Below, in pieces: positions 41,131 through 49,687 of a stretch of DNA of 64,000 nucleotides (the stretch's first letter is position 1; the number at the start of each line of letters is the position of its first letter). A model generated the notes under the pieces. It saw nothing but the letters and a program-made list of their open reading frames with translations, ran no database searches and was not told where the DNA came from. The DNA comes from Enterenecus faecium (GTDB lineage Bacteria > Bacillota > Clostridia > Oscillospirales > Oscillospiraceae). The stretch covers positions 1 through 64,000 of the forward strand of contig DVFO01000090.1 of the NCBI GenBank assembly GCA_018713215.1, read 5' to 3'. Made by a program: the position numbers and the translations under genes.

Positions 41131-41993
41131 TTCAAATCCTCCACCAAGTTGAGTATCAAAGGCAGGGCGCACAGCACCCCGTAGAGGGCATAGCACACAC
41201 AGGCCGGGACGGTGGCCCCGTTCAGCCGCCACACTGGGAAATACAGCATGTTCAGCTGTCCCGTGACCACCCCTGCCGCCACGCATCCAAAGCACAGGGC
41301 CATACCCGCCGCCAAGGCGGTGGAACGTCCATCCCATCGGAAGGGGTGGTATAGGGTGCGCCCCCGCAGGCCATAGCCTCGGGCTCGCATGGAGTCAGCG
41401 GTGTCCACCGAGTGCTCCAAAGACCAGGTGACCAGGATGGACAACACCCGCACCCCCTTTTTCAGCCGCTGCCATGGGGTCCCCTCCCCCACGTCCCGGC
41501 CCACGCACCGCTGGGCTGCCATCACCCGCTTGGCCTGGGTCAAAAATAGGGGGAGAAAGCGCAGCACCATGGAGAAGATGAGGGCTAGAGCGGGAAAGCC
41601 CTTGCCAAAGAGGTACACCACCTTGTCCTCCGTCATGACGTCCTGCCAGGTGGCACACCACAAGATGACCCCCCCCATCATCCCCCCGGTGCACAACCCG
41701 TACACCACAGACTCCAGGGTCACGGGGTTTCCTGAGGGCAGATAGCCCAGGATGGTGAGGCCCTGGTGGGAGAAGAGGGGGTTGACCACCGCCGAAAGCA
41801 CCACTACCGGAAGGGCCAGCAGGCACACCCGAACAAGCCCCTTCCCGCCCCGCAGGCGGAGGAGATAGGCGGCGGCAGCAACCCCCGACACCACCAACAG
41901 CACCGGGTGCATGTAAAAGAGGGTGACCCCCAGCACCAGAAGGTAAAAGATGAAATTGATACCTGGATGACAGCGGGAAAACTCGTCCTTCAC
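41103..41993 (-). CDS. ECF transporter transmembrane (T) component
   Basis: The 296-residue membrane protein has about six helices and the EcfT coupling helix with the Ala-Arg-Gly signature: SMRARGYGLRGRT (about 206-218), plus a second RVMAAQRCVGR-type segment. EcfT links the S component to the two ATPase domains. The GTG at 41991-41993 has AGGAGGAGAGG upstream and gives the better N-terminus. It lies between the DUF4430 lipoprotein (19-base gap) and the fused ATPase. Confidence 0.92.
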   Translation of the reverse strand: MKDEFSRCHPGINFIFYLLVLGVTLFYMHPVLLVVSGVAAAAYLLRLRGGKGLVRVCLLALPVVVLSAVVNPLFSHQGLTILGYLPSGNPVTLESVVYGLCTGGMMGGVILWCATWQDVMTEDKVVYLFGKGFPALALIFSMVLRFLPLFLTQAKRVMAAQRCVGRDVGEGTPWQRLKKGVRVLSILVTWSLEHSVDTADSMRARGYGLRGRTLYHPFRWDGRSTALAAGMALCFGCVAAGVVTGQLNMLYFPVWRLNGATVPACVCYALYGVLCALPLILNLVEDLKWRYWMCKI

Positions 41994-42012
41994 GCCGCCC
42001 TCTCCTCCTCTC

Positions 42013-42735
42013 TTACAAATCAAAGCCCAGATCGCAGGTGTACTTAAATTCGATGACGTCTCCATTCTTCACCGTGTACTTGCTCACTCCGTAGTTGGGC
42101 TTCACCCCGTTGACGTAGTACATCCAGCCGGACCCGGCCCCACAGTCGAACTCATAGAGGTTGTTGATGCCCTCAATGTAATGGCCGCCAAAGCCGGGGG
42201 TGTACTCGTACTCCATGTGAATGCCGTAGGTCTGGGTGGCTCGGAGGAGCACGTCAAACACCGACTCCCCTTCTTCAAAGGAGATGGCCTTGCGGGACAA
42301 AATCACTCCGTCTGAGGGCACCAAGCTCTCCTTCCCTGGAGTCAGGTCCTCCATACGGCCCAAAATAGTCTTGCACTCAATGGAGAGATAGCAGGTGTTG
42401 ACCTTAGGCGTGGGGGTCGGTTTGGGGGTGGGAGCGGGCGTGGCCTTCACTGCCGGCTTCTGAGTGGGCTTGGGTGTCGGTGCCGGCGTGGCTGCCGCTG
42501 CGGACGACTCCCCCCGGTCCTGACTCTGGGCGGGCTGCTGGGTCTCCGCCGGGGCCTCACTGGCCTGGGGTTCCCCAGAGGGCTGGTCGCTGGGGGCGAG
42601 GCTCTCCTCCACTCCCACGGTGGGGGACACTGTGGGGGTGACCACAGCGCCCTGCTCCCCGGTATTCCCGCAGGCCACCAAGGTCAGCAGCAACAACAGG
42701 GAAAACAGGCACATCCATCGTTTCAAATGCTTCAT
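42013..42735 (-). CDS. DUF4430 domain surface lipoprotein (transcobalamin beta-domain-like)
   Basis: The 240-residue lipoprotein has a signal peptide with lipobox LVAC (lipid Cys22), a Pro/Thr/Ala-rich spacer (about 36-110) and a C-terminal DUF4430 domain (about 145-238). The domain shows SVFDVLLRA, GHYIEGINNLYEFDCGAGSGWMYYVNG and YTVKNGDVIEFKYT. DUF4430 is also found in animal transcobalamin and intrinsic factor, where it forms the beta part of the B12 cleft. This is family knowledge; the sequence alone does not show binding. The gene lies between the large surface protein and ecfT. Confidence 0.88.
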   Translation of the reverse strand: MKHLKRWMCLFSLLLLLTLVACGNTGEQGAVVTPTVSPTVGVEESLAPSDQPSGEPQASEAPAETQQPAQSQDRGESSAAAATPAPTPKPTQKPAVKATPAPTPKPTPTPKVNTCYLSIECKTILGRMEDLTPGKESLVPSDGVILSRKAISFEEGESVFDVLLRATQTYGIHMEYEYTPGFGGHYIEGINNLYEFDCGAGSGWMYYVNGVKPNYGVSKYTVKNGDVIEFKYTCDLGFDL

Positions 42736-42762
42736 AGGCTCTCCTCATACGCCGGAGGCTTT

Positions 42763-45700
42763 TTAGCCCCGGCTCTTTCTCTTACGGTCGGTCCAAACAG
42801 CGGCACACAGCCCCGCTGCGCTCATGCCCAGAATCACCAGAGATTCCACCAGGGGGCTGGCATCTCCGGTCTGGGGCACCTGGGGGTCCTTCTCCCCGCT
42901 GCCCGGATTCTCTCCGCTGTCTCCATCCTCTGTGGGGGGCGCGGGGGTCCACTGGGTCAGGTCAAAGAGGGTGTTCTCCCCTGCCACAAAGCGACGGTAG
43001 GCCTCCAAGGCGTAGCCGATCTGCACGGTGCCCATGCCGTCGGGCTGGTCACTGCTCATAAAGGTGGTAAAGCCGGACTCCCGCTTGAACTGGTCCAGTT
43101 TGGTGACCAGATTGTAGTTGCCATGGGTAAACCCGTTGTCCGGGTCCAGAGGGTCGATGCCCGCCACCGCCAGGGCGGTGAGCACCTGGGCGGCGGTACA
43201 GCCGTTGTCGTCTCCCTCATTGATGTAGCCGCAGTCGCTGGTCATCTGGCTGCGCAGGTACTCCAGCGCCCGGTCAAAGGCCAGGTCCACCTGCTCCATG
43301 TCTCGGTAGGGGGCCAGGGCCTGGAGGGTCATGGCGGTGACATCCACGCTCACCGTGTCCGCCGAAGACAGGCCAAACCCGCCGTTGGCATTTTGGAAGG
43401 TGAGAAGTTTCTCAATAAGGGTCTCCCGGGTCCACCGGGCATCCTGGGGCACCTCGTAGTCCTTGGTGTCCAGGGCCAACAGGATATAGCTCATCATGTT
43501 GGAGGTCATGCGGTCCAGGTTGGGGTAGTTGTACAAGGTCTCAATGAGGTTCATCCCCGCCACGTCGGTGGGGTCCTTCCCCATGGCCAGCAGCGCCACC
43601 ACCACGCGGAAGTAGTCGGTGGGCAGCATTCTCCCGCCGCTTTCCAGCTGTTGGGTAATACAGGCGTAGCAGCTGTCCAAATCGCTCTGGCTGAGGCTGG
43701 CCCCGGCCCGGAGCAGGGTAAACAGGCTCCACTCGGCCCCATAGGTGTAATTGCCCTCCAGCTGGCTGTCCAGGTAGGACAGAGCGTGGCGGATGTTGCC
43801 CGTGACATATCGGTCAAAGTCCAGGTCCTCCACAGCGTCCGGCTGGGTCACCGTCACGGTGAACTGGATGGGCTTGGCTCCCTTGGTGTCATCCAGGGGA
43901 GTGCCCGTCACCGTCACCGTGCCCTGCTCCAGGGCGGACAGGGTGTGAGTGGTGGTCATGGTGCCGGGGGTGCTGGTGACATAGTCGTTGACCTTCACAA
44001 TCCCTTCCTGGCTGTAGGTCCAGGTGAACCGCTGGTTGGTGGCGTTTACAGGAGTCACCAGCAGGTCCAGGTTCATGGACTCATACTGGGCCAGAGTGAG
44101 GGCGGTCTCCTCCATCTCCACCTGCTCCAGGGGATGCTTATACTCAAAGCGAATGGTAATGTCCTGGGTGGCTGCGGGGTTGTCCACGCTGGTGACGGTA
44201 AACCGGGCCATGCCCGCCTTCTTGGGAACGATACCATTGCCATACGTGGCCTGGAACTCCGCCACATCCGGGTCGTGGGACACCCACACTACGTCCTTGA
44301 CGGTGGCGTTATAGGGCTCAATGTTGATCTCATAGCGCCGCGCAGGGTCCGTATCATGGGAGGTAATGCCCACGTACTGGTTGCCCAGGCCGTTCCACCC
44401 CTCAATGTAGAACACCTCAGGATAGGTCACCGTCAGGCCTGTGACGTCAATGCGCTGGGCGGTGGCCTGGAAACTCACCATAACCTGAGGGTTATCCGCC
44501 AGGGATACGGTAAAGGTGTGCATGGACTGGTCCTCGGAAAAGAACTCCAGGCCGTTCTCCCCATCCAGGGTATAGATATAGGAGCCCTCAGTGGAGGTCA
44601 TCTCCAGAGCCTGATTGGGGATGGTGATGTACACCCCGTCCAGGCAGCCCTTCACCGTCAGCTGCTGGGGCTGGGTGCCGCTCAAATGGAGGGGCTCCTC
44701 CTCGGTGACAGGCCAGCCATCCTGGTACAGCTTCAGGTCGGTGACCTGGGTGGGCACCACCTTCAAGGTGAAGGTGGCCAGCTCCTGAGCCACATACCAG
44801 TCGGGGTTCTTGTCGTAGACATGGGCCTGATATTCGCCCACAGAAGGATAAAACTTACCGCCGGAGGAAATGTGGATGGTGGAGGACTCCGAGCCTCCGT
44901 TCTGCTGGCTACAGCTCCAATAGGTGCTCTGTCCCTCAGCTACGCCCTCCAGCACAAACCGCCCCTCATCCAGCGCGGAGAGGGTGAAGGTGTGAGTATC
45001 GTCCCACTGGGTGATGCGCCCGTCCGTGTGGTAAAACACCACCGTGGGGGTGGTAGGCACTTCTCGAGGGGTGACGGTGACGGTGCACACAGCGCTGCAA
45101 TCGCCAGCCGTCACCGTGATCTGAGCGCTTCCCGCCTGGCGGGCCACCACCAGGCCGCTGTCATCCACGCTAACAATGTCGGGGGCACTGCTCTGCCACA
45201 CCACAGCGTCGGTGGAGTCTGCCGGGGTTACCGTGGCGGTGAGCCGCCCCTCCTGGCCCTCCTCCAGGTCCAGCTTGGTCTCACTCAGGGTAACGGACTG
45301 GGCGGCAATGCCCGTCACGGTCACCATCACCGTGGCCTTCACCGTCTCGTTGGCCTGGGCAGTGATGACGGCGGTGCCCTCTCCCACAGCCCGGACCACG
45401 CCCTGATCGGTGACCTGGGCCACGCGGGTGTCCTCACTGTACCACACCACGGTGTCGTTGCTCTCCTCCGGGATCACCGTGGCGGTGAGGGTCTGGGTCT
45501 CTCCCACCATCAGGGTCACTTCCCCGGGGGTCACGGTGATATCGGTGGCGGGGACCTTCTGGGCCAGCAGTTGGGAGACAATCTGGGTCTGCTCATTCAC
45601 CTGCTCCTGGGTGGCCGTCCCATCCACCGCCACCTGCAACGCCTGCTCATAGACCTGGGCGTTGGCATCAATCTGGGCCTGGGTCAGCTGGGCCAGGCTG

Positions 45701-46212
45701 GACACCAGCTTGTCCTTGTTAATGCCCAGAGCACCCTGTCCGCCCTCTGCGGCAGGCGGGATGTAGTCGGGGGTGCCCTGGGCGCTGTCCTGGACGTAAA
45801 TGAGGCGAATCACCTCACCGGGCTGCACCTGGTACTTGTTGCCCACCTTGACACTGTCCACGAAGGGCCACCAGGCTTTTTTGCCCCAGTTCACCTCACC
45901 CACCGCTGGGCCATCGTTGGGAGTGACAGTAAAGCCGTACAGGGTGCTGTAGGTCACGCTGCCCCGGTCCTGATAGCCTCGTTGCAGCACGTCCACCAGG
46001 ATATCTCCCTCCTCCAGTTCCACTTGGGTGGGGGGCAGATAGTACATGGTGCGGCCACTCTCGTCGGTGTACTCCATGGTCACCGTCACGGTCTGCGCTC
46101 CGTTCCGGCTGGCGTCCAGAGCCAACGCCCCGGATACCAGGGCCCACACCATGGCCAGGGTCAGCAGCAGACTCAGCCACCGCCGCCCCCTTCTTCTCGC
46201 TTCTGCTCTCAT
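42763..46212 (-). CDS. Large sortase-anchored surface protein with DUF4430-like, Ig-like and alpha/alpha-toroid domains
   Basis: This 1149-residue protein has a signal peptide (about 10-32), a DUF4430-like domain (about 41-140), a helical spacer (about 160-220), two bacterial Ig-like (Big_2) domains (about 222-300 and 303-382), and a long beta-rich middle (about 385-790). The next domain (about 800-1090) has repeated helices of prenyltransferase/cobalamin-binding-barrel type (VDVTAMTLQALAPY, TAAQVLTALAVAGIDP). It ends in a Gly/Pro linker, VPQTG (1112-1116), a membrane segment and a basic tail, a sortase sorting signal. It directly follows the cobalamin riboswitch. I infer B12 capture. Confidence 0.85.
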   Translation of the reverse strand: MRAEARRRGRRWLSLLLTLAMVWALVSGALALDASRNGAQTVTVTMEYTDESGRTMYYLPPTQVELEEGDILVDVLQRGYQDRGSVTYSTLYGFTVTPNDGPAVGEVNWGKKAWWPFVDSVKVGNKYQVQPGEVIRLIYVQDSAQGTPDYIPPAAEGGQGALGINKDKLVSSLAQLTQAQIDANAQVYEQALQVAVDGTATQEQVNEQTQIVSQLLAQKVPATDITVTPGEVTLMVGETQTLTATVIPEESNDTVVWYSEDTRVAQVTDQGVVRAVGEGTAVITAQANETVKATVMVTVTGIAAQSVTLSETKLDLEEGQEGRLTATVTPADSTDAVVWQSSAPDIVSVDDSGLVVARQAGSAQITVTAGDCSAVCTVTVTPREVPTTPTVVFYHTDGRITQWDDTHTFTLSALDEGRFVLEGVAEGQSTYWSCSQQNGGSESSTIHISSGGKFYPSVGEYQAHVYDKNPDWYVAQELATFTLKVVPTQVTDLKLYQDGWPVTEEEPLHLSGTQPQQLTVKGCLDGVYITIPNQALEMTSTEGSYIYTLDGENGLEFFSEDQSMHTFTVSLADNPQVMVSFQATAQRIDVTGLTVTYPEVFYIEGWNGLGNQYVGITSHDTDPARRYEINIEPYNATVKDVVWVSHDPDVAEFQATYGNGIVPKKAGMARFTVTSVDNPAATQDITIRFEYKHPLEQVEMEETALTLAQYESMNLDLLVTPVNATNQRFTWTYSQEGIVKVNDYVTSTPGTMTTTHTLSALEQGTVTVTGTPLDDTKGAKPIQFTVTVTQPDAVEDLDFDRYVTGNIRHALSYLDSQLEGNYTYGAEWSLFTLLRAGASLSQSDLDSCYACITQQLESGGRMLPTDYFRVVVALLAMGKDPTDVAGMNLIETLYNYPNLDRMTSNMMSYILLALDTKDYEVPQDARWTRETLIEKLLTFQNANGGFGLSSADTVSVDVTAMTLQALAPYRDMEQVDLAFDRALEYLRSQMTSDCGYINEGDDNGCTAAQVLTALAVAGIDPLDPDNGFTHGNYNLVTKLDQFKRESGFTTFMSSDQPDGMGTVQIGYALEAYRRFVAGENTLFDLTQWTPAPPTEDGDSGENPGSGEKDPQVPQTGDASPLVESLVILGMSAAGLCAAVWTDRKRKSRG

Positions 46213-46246
46213 GTTCTCAAGTCCTTTCCTGGGAAATGAATATCAA

Positions 46247-46279
46247 AAAGCGGCTGCAACCCATGGTTGCAGCCGCTTT
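46247..46279 (-). terminator. Intrinsic terminator of the cobalamin riboswitch
   Basis: Arms AAAGCGGCTGCAACC / GGTTGCAGCCGCTTT (46247-46261 and 46265-46279) are followed on the minus strand by TTTTTGATA. It lies between the aptamer and the first gene, so B12 binding would favour it (OFF switch). Confidence 0.85.
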
Positions 46280-46337
46280 CAGGCAACACAAAAGGAAGGC
46301 CCGCCCATCGCCTTGGGCGCACCTTGGTCCCATCATA

Positions 46338-46505
46338 TGCAGGTCTTCTGGCTCTGGCCTCATCGCCCTGGCCGTCTTCCCAGAAACTTCCGTTTCCAGT
46401 GACATATTGGCCAGCACTCTTCCATTACAGCGGCGGCTCCGCACAGGTTTTGCACCTGTTTCCCTTTTCAATCTGCCCGATCACAGATCACACATGTGGT
46501 TTATG
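46338..46505 (-). promoter_or_regulatory. Cobalamin (adenosylcobalamin-type) riboswitch aptamer
   Basis: On the minus strand the conserved elements occur in order: AGGGAAACAGGTGCAAAACCTGTGCGG (spread over 46438-46465), GCCGCCGCTGTAATGG (46422-46437), a CACTGG box (46397-46403), GGGAAG (46376-46384), and the 3' closing AGCCAGAAGACCTGC (46340-46354). A TATAAT box (46517-46522) lies just upstream and gives a start near 46510. It controls the ECF/DUF4430 operon through the downstream terminator. The rest of the gap to 46731 holds nothing I could assign. Confidence 0.93.
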
Positions 46506-46731
46506 TAATTATCTCTATTATACATGGCAGGCAGGCAAACGAAAAGGGGAATTTTGCACCCAGGCCATTTCTAGTGATTTTATCCCCATACCCTCCGTTT
46601 ACCTGGGCCAAACTGTTCTATTTCCACATAATATATTTTTCCATGACATTCTCCTTTTCTCTTTTGCAAAATTCCGGTATACTAAAAGCAAGAACCATAC
46701 ATTTCACGAGCTACAGAAAGAAGGTCACTGT

Positions 46732-47547
46732 ATGCCATCTTATTTGGCTGACTACCATACCCACACCCACCTGTCCGGCGACTCCAAATCCCAGCTGTGG
46801 GAAAACCTCAACGCCGCCTGTCAGGCGGGGATTCCCGAACTGTGCATGACCGAGCACTGGAACCTCTTAAACCAGCGGGGGGAACGCCTTCCCACTCACT
46901 ATGACTTTGATGCCGTACTGAATCAGTGGGCAGCGCTCAAAGACGACTGGTCCCACCGGGTGGAGGTACGGGTGGGCATCGAGCTGGGCAACAGCACCGT
47001 GGACACCGCCGCCGTCCAGGCCTGTCTGGACTTTCCCGAGCTGGACTTTGTCATCGGTTCCCTCCACTCGGTAAGCCTGGACCTGGGGGGCATCGGTATT
47101 TTCACCTATGCCAAGTCCTGCACCGACCCCCAGCGGGCCAACACCGTTTTGGAGGACTACATCCGGCAGATGGAGGAACTGGTGGAGGACGGCACCTTTG
47201 ACGTGCTGGGCCATATCATCTATCCCCTGCGCTACTTCTCCCCGGACTTCCACCTCACCCTGGACCCCTGGCAGGACCGGCTGGACGAAATTCTCCGGCG
47301 GGTCATCCACAGCGGCAAGGGCATCGAATTGAACACCACCCAGGGCACCACCGTCCGCCAATGGCTTCCCCTGCTCACCCGCTACCGGGAGCTGGGGGGT
47401 GAAATCCTCACTTTGGGCTCGGATGCCCACCGCCCCCAGTTCATCGGGGCAGGCTTCCAGGAGGCCGCCCAGATGCTCCAACACCTGGGCTACCGCTACG
47501 TGTGTACCTATCGCCAGAGAAAGCCCCAATTTCACTCCATCCGCTGA
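46732..47547 (+). CDS. PHP-domain histidinol-phosphatase (HisJ/HisK family)
   Basis: The 271-residue PHP phosphoesterase shows ADYHTHTHLSGDS (about residues 6-18), MTEHWN (near 39), IGSLHSV (near 98), GHIIYPLRY (near 150) and GSDAHRP (near 223), the full set of metal-site His/Asp residues. The family removes phosphate from histidinol phosphate in histidine synthesis. No other his gene is near, so the role stays tentative. The start is ATG 46732 with AAGG upstream. It is followed by the CoA-binding gene. Confidence 0.88.
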   Translation: MPSYLADYHTHTHLSGDSKSQLWENLNAACQAGIPELCMTEHWNLLNQRGERLPTHYDFDAVLNQWAALKDDWSHRVEVRVGIELGNSTVDTAAVQACLDFPELDFVIGSLHSVSLDLGGIGIFTYAKSCTDPQRANTVLEDYIRQMEELVEDGTFDVLGHIIYPLRYFSPDFHLTLDPWQDRLDEILRRVIHSGKGIELNTTQGTTVRQWLPLLTRYRELGGEILTLGSDAHRPQFIGAGFQEAAQMLQHLGYRYVCTYRQRKPQFHSIR

Positions 47548-47584
47548 CGTCACCCCTACCATCAGACAAAAAGGAGGTATCTTC

Positions 47585-47941
47585 ATGGAACTCAAGGAAA
47601 TCATGGCCCTGTCCCGCTTCGCCGTTTTGGGCGATACCCTCAACCCGGAAAAATACGCCTATAAGATCAAGCACGCCCTTCTGGAGAAGGGCTACACCGT
47701 CTATCCCGTGGGCAAGGAGCTGGCCTCTCTCAACGACATCCCGGACGACATCGATGTCATCGACCTGTGCATCCACCCCACCAAGGGTCTGAACCTGCTT
47801 CAGGAGTGCAAAAAGCCCTTCCGCTGCGTGCTCATCCAGCCCGGTGCTTCCAACGAGGCCCTGCTGGCCTACCTCCAAGAGCACCACATTCCCTACCTGG
47901 ACGGCTGCGCCCTGGTGGGCCTCCGGCTGTACAGCAAATAA
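47585..47941 (+). CDS. CoA-binding domain protein (YccU-like)
   Basis: The 118-residue Rossmann-like CoA-binding protein shows FAVLGDTLNPEKYAYKIKHALLEKGYTVYPVGKE and then IDLCIHPTKGL and IQPGASNEA. Stand-alone proteins of this kind bind CoA or nucleotides, with unclear function. The ATG follows a perfect AGGAGG. It is probably co-transcribed with the PHP gene (37-base gap). A strong terminator follows. Confidence 0.88.
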   Translation: MELKEIMALSRFAVLGDTLNPEKYAYKIKHALLEKGYTVYPVGKELASLNDIPDDIDVIDLCIHPTKGLNLLQECKKPFRCVLIQPGASNEALLAYLQEHHIPYLDGCALVGLRLYSK

Positions 47942-47960
47942 GCCCCATCCCCATGACAAC

Positions 47961-47999
47961 AACCGCCCCGGCTCTCGTTTCTCAAGAGCCGGGGCGGTT
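47961..47999. terminator. Bidirectional intrinsic terminator
   Basis: Perfect 15-base stem AACCGCCCCGGCTCT / AGAGCCGGGGCGGTT with a nine-base loop, between the convergent CoA-binding and modC genes. Confidence 0.92.
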
Positions 48000-48008
48000 T
48001 TCCTATCT

Positions 48009-49025
48009 TCATTCATCTGTCAGAGGGAGCAGTTTGGAAGGCGGCAGCTCGATCCACACCCCCTGGGCATGGTCCACGGCCTGCCAGTCCCAGTTGTACA
48101 CCTCCATTTGCAGCGCTCCCGCTCCACATGCCAGGGACACATACACCGAGAAGGGCCCCTGGTCCACCTGGGCACAGCGGCAAAACAGCCGGTATTCGCC
48201 GGGGCCATCCACCAGACGGATGTGGTGGGGCTGGATCGCCACATAGGCGGCATTCCGGGGCACCTGCACCGGGAGGCCCCAGGCTGTAGCATGTGTCCCT
48301 CCATTTCCTACATGCTCCACCGGGGAGATATTGGGGCAGCCCATGAGACGGCAGGCCGACAAGGTGCGAGGATGGTTGAAAAACTCCTCTGTGGTCTGCA
48401 TGGGCTGGGAAGCCCCGTGGTGGACCACACACACCTGATGGCACATCCGCCGCACCTCGTCCCGGCTGTGGGTAACCATAAGGCAGGGGCCGGAGAACTG
48501 CTCCAGAAACCAGGACAGCTCCCCCTGAATCTCCCCTCTCAGGTGGGTGTCCAGAGAGGAAAAGGGCTCATCCAGCAGCAGCACCTGGGGCTGGGCAGCC
48601 AGAATCCGGGCCAGGGCCACCCGCTGCTGCTGTCCCCCGGAGAGCTGACGGGGGCGCTTGTGTCGATGCTCCTGCAACTGAAAGCGGTGCAGCAGCTCCT
48701 CCACCGCCCCTCGGTCCTGGGCAGCCACGGCGATGTTCTGCTCCACGGTGTAGTGGGGAAAGAGGGCGTACTGCTGGAAGAGATACCCCACCTTTCGCTG
48801 CTGGGGCGGCAGGTTCACCCCCTGTTTGTGGTCAAACAGCACTCGACCGTCTAGTTCGATGTGTCCTGCGTCCGGGGTGAGCAGTCCGGCAATACACCGC
48901 AGTGTCACCGTCTTGCCGCTGCCTGAGGCGCCCAGCAGTCCGGTCACCTCCTCCAAAGGGGCAGTAAAGGAGACCCGGAGCCGGAATTTCCCCAGCTGTT
49001 TTTCGATGTCTACCGTCAGGGACAT
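48009..49025 (-). CDS. modC: Molybdate ABC transporter ATP-binding protein
   Basis: The 338-residue ATPase has Walker A GASGSGKT (32-39), signature LSGGQQQRVALAR (about 126), Walker B LLLDEPFSSLD (about 148), a switch His in MVTHSRDEVRR, and a C-terminal region (about 240-338) in the place of a TOBE-like domain. The ATG at 49023-49025 fits GGAGAGGTGA. A GTG nine bases earlier overlaps the modB stop and is an alternative. It is the last gene of the ten-gene molybdenum operon. Confidence 0.94.
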   Translation of the reverse strand: MSLTVDIEKQLGKFRLRVSFTAPLEEVTGLLGASGSGKTVTLRCIAGLLTPDAGHIELDGRVLFDHKQGVNLPPQQRKVGYLFQQYALFPHYTVEQNIAVAAQDRGAVEELLHRFQLQEHRHKRPRQLSGGQQQRVALARILAAQPQVLLLDEPFSSLDTHLRGEIQGELSWFLEQFSGPCLMVTHSRDEVRRMCHQVCVVHHGASQPMQTTEEFFNHPRTLSACRLMGCPNISPVEHVGNGGTHATAWGLPVQVPRNAAYVAIQPHHIRLVDGPGEYRLFCRCAQVDQGPFSVYVSLACGAGALQMEVYNWDWQAVDHAQGVWIELPPSKLLPLTDE

Positions 49026-49030
49026 GTCCG

Positions 49031-49687
49031 TCACCTCTCCTTGCGTTCCAACAGATTGATGGCCAGCAGCACCACCCCGGAGATGGCCAGATTCACCAGC
49101 ACCCAGCGCAGCGCCATAGTATCGTTACCCGTGCGCCAAAACTGATAGACCGTGGTGGAGATGGTAGCGGTCTTTCCCGGGGTATACCCTGCGATCATGG
49201 AGGTGGCCCCGTACTCCCCCAGAGCCCGGGCGAAGGCCAGCACCGTTCCCGCCAAAATTCCCTGGCGGCAGCAGGGCAGCTGAATGTGCCAAAAAATCCA
49301 CACATTTCCCCGCCCCAAGGTGCGGGCGGCATCGGTGAGGGTGGTATCATAGCTCTCAAAGGCCCCCCGGGCGGTGCGGTACATCAGGGGGAAGGCCACC
49401 ACCGCCGAGGAAAACACCCCCGCATACCACACCATGGTCAGACGCACATCCAGCAAGCGGGCCACCACACTCCCCACTGCCCCGTTGGGTCCCAACAGGC
49501 ACAGCAGCAGATAGCCCACCACCGTAGGGGGCAGCACCAGGGGCAGGGTGAGCACCACGTCCAGAACCCCCTTCACCACCGGATGGCACCGAGAGATCAC
49601 CTGGGCCGCCCACAGGCCCACAAAGAAGATGAGGGCGGTGGACAGGGCGGCAATGCGCAGAGAGTTGAAGAGTGGATACAGGTCCAT
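49031..49687 (-). CDS. modB: Molybdate ABC transporter permease
   Basis: The 218-residue permease has five to six helices and the ABC permease EAA-type loop (TLTDAARTLGRGNVWIFWHIQLP, about 116-138), then LAFARALGEYGATSMIAG, typical of ModB. The ATG at 49685-49687 overlaps the modA stop. It forms ModABC with the flanking genes. Molybdate and tungstate transporters cannot be told apart by sequence alone, but the surrounding genes favour molybdate. Confidence 0.95.
   Translation of the reverse strand: MDLYPLFNSLRIAALSTALIFFVGLWAAQVISRCHPVVKGVLDVVLTLPLVLPPTVVGYLLLCLLGPNGAVGSVVARLLDVRLTMVWYAGVFSSAVVAFPLMYRTARGAFESYDTTLTDAARTLGRGNVWIFWHIQLPCCRQGILAGTVLAFARALGEYGATSMIAGYTPGKTATISTTVYQFWRTGNDTMALRWVLVNLAISGVVLLAINLLERKER

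Noticed and set aside
42727..46239. A 1170-codon open frame on the plus strand opposite the surface-protein gene
   Set aside because: It is the mirror of the minus-strand gene, which has a signal peptide, recognisable domains, a sorting signal and a ribosome site. The mirror has His/Gly/Val-rich nonsense composition caused by high GC and codon bias.
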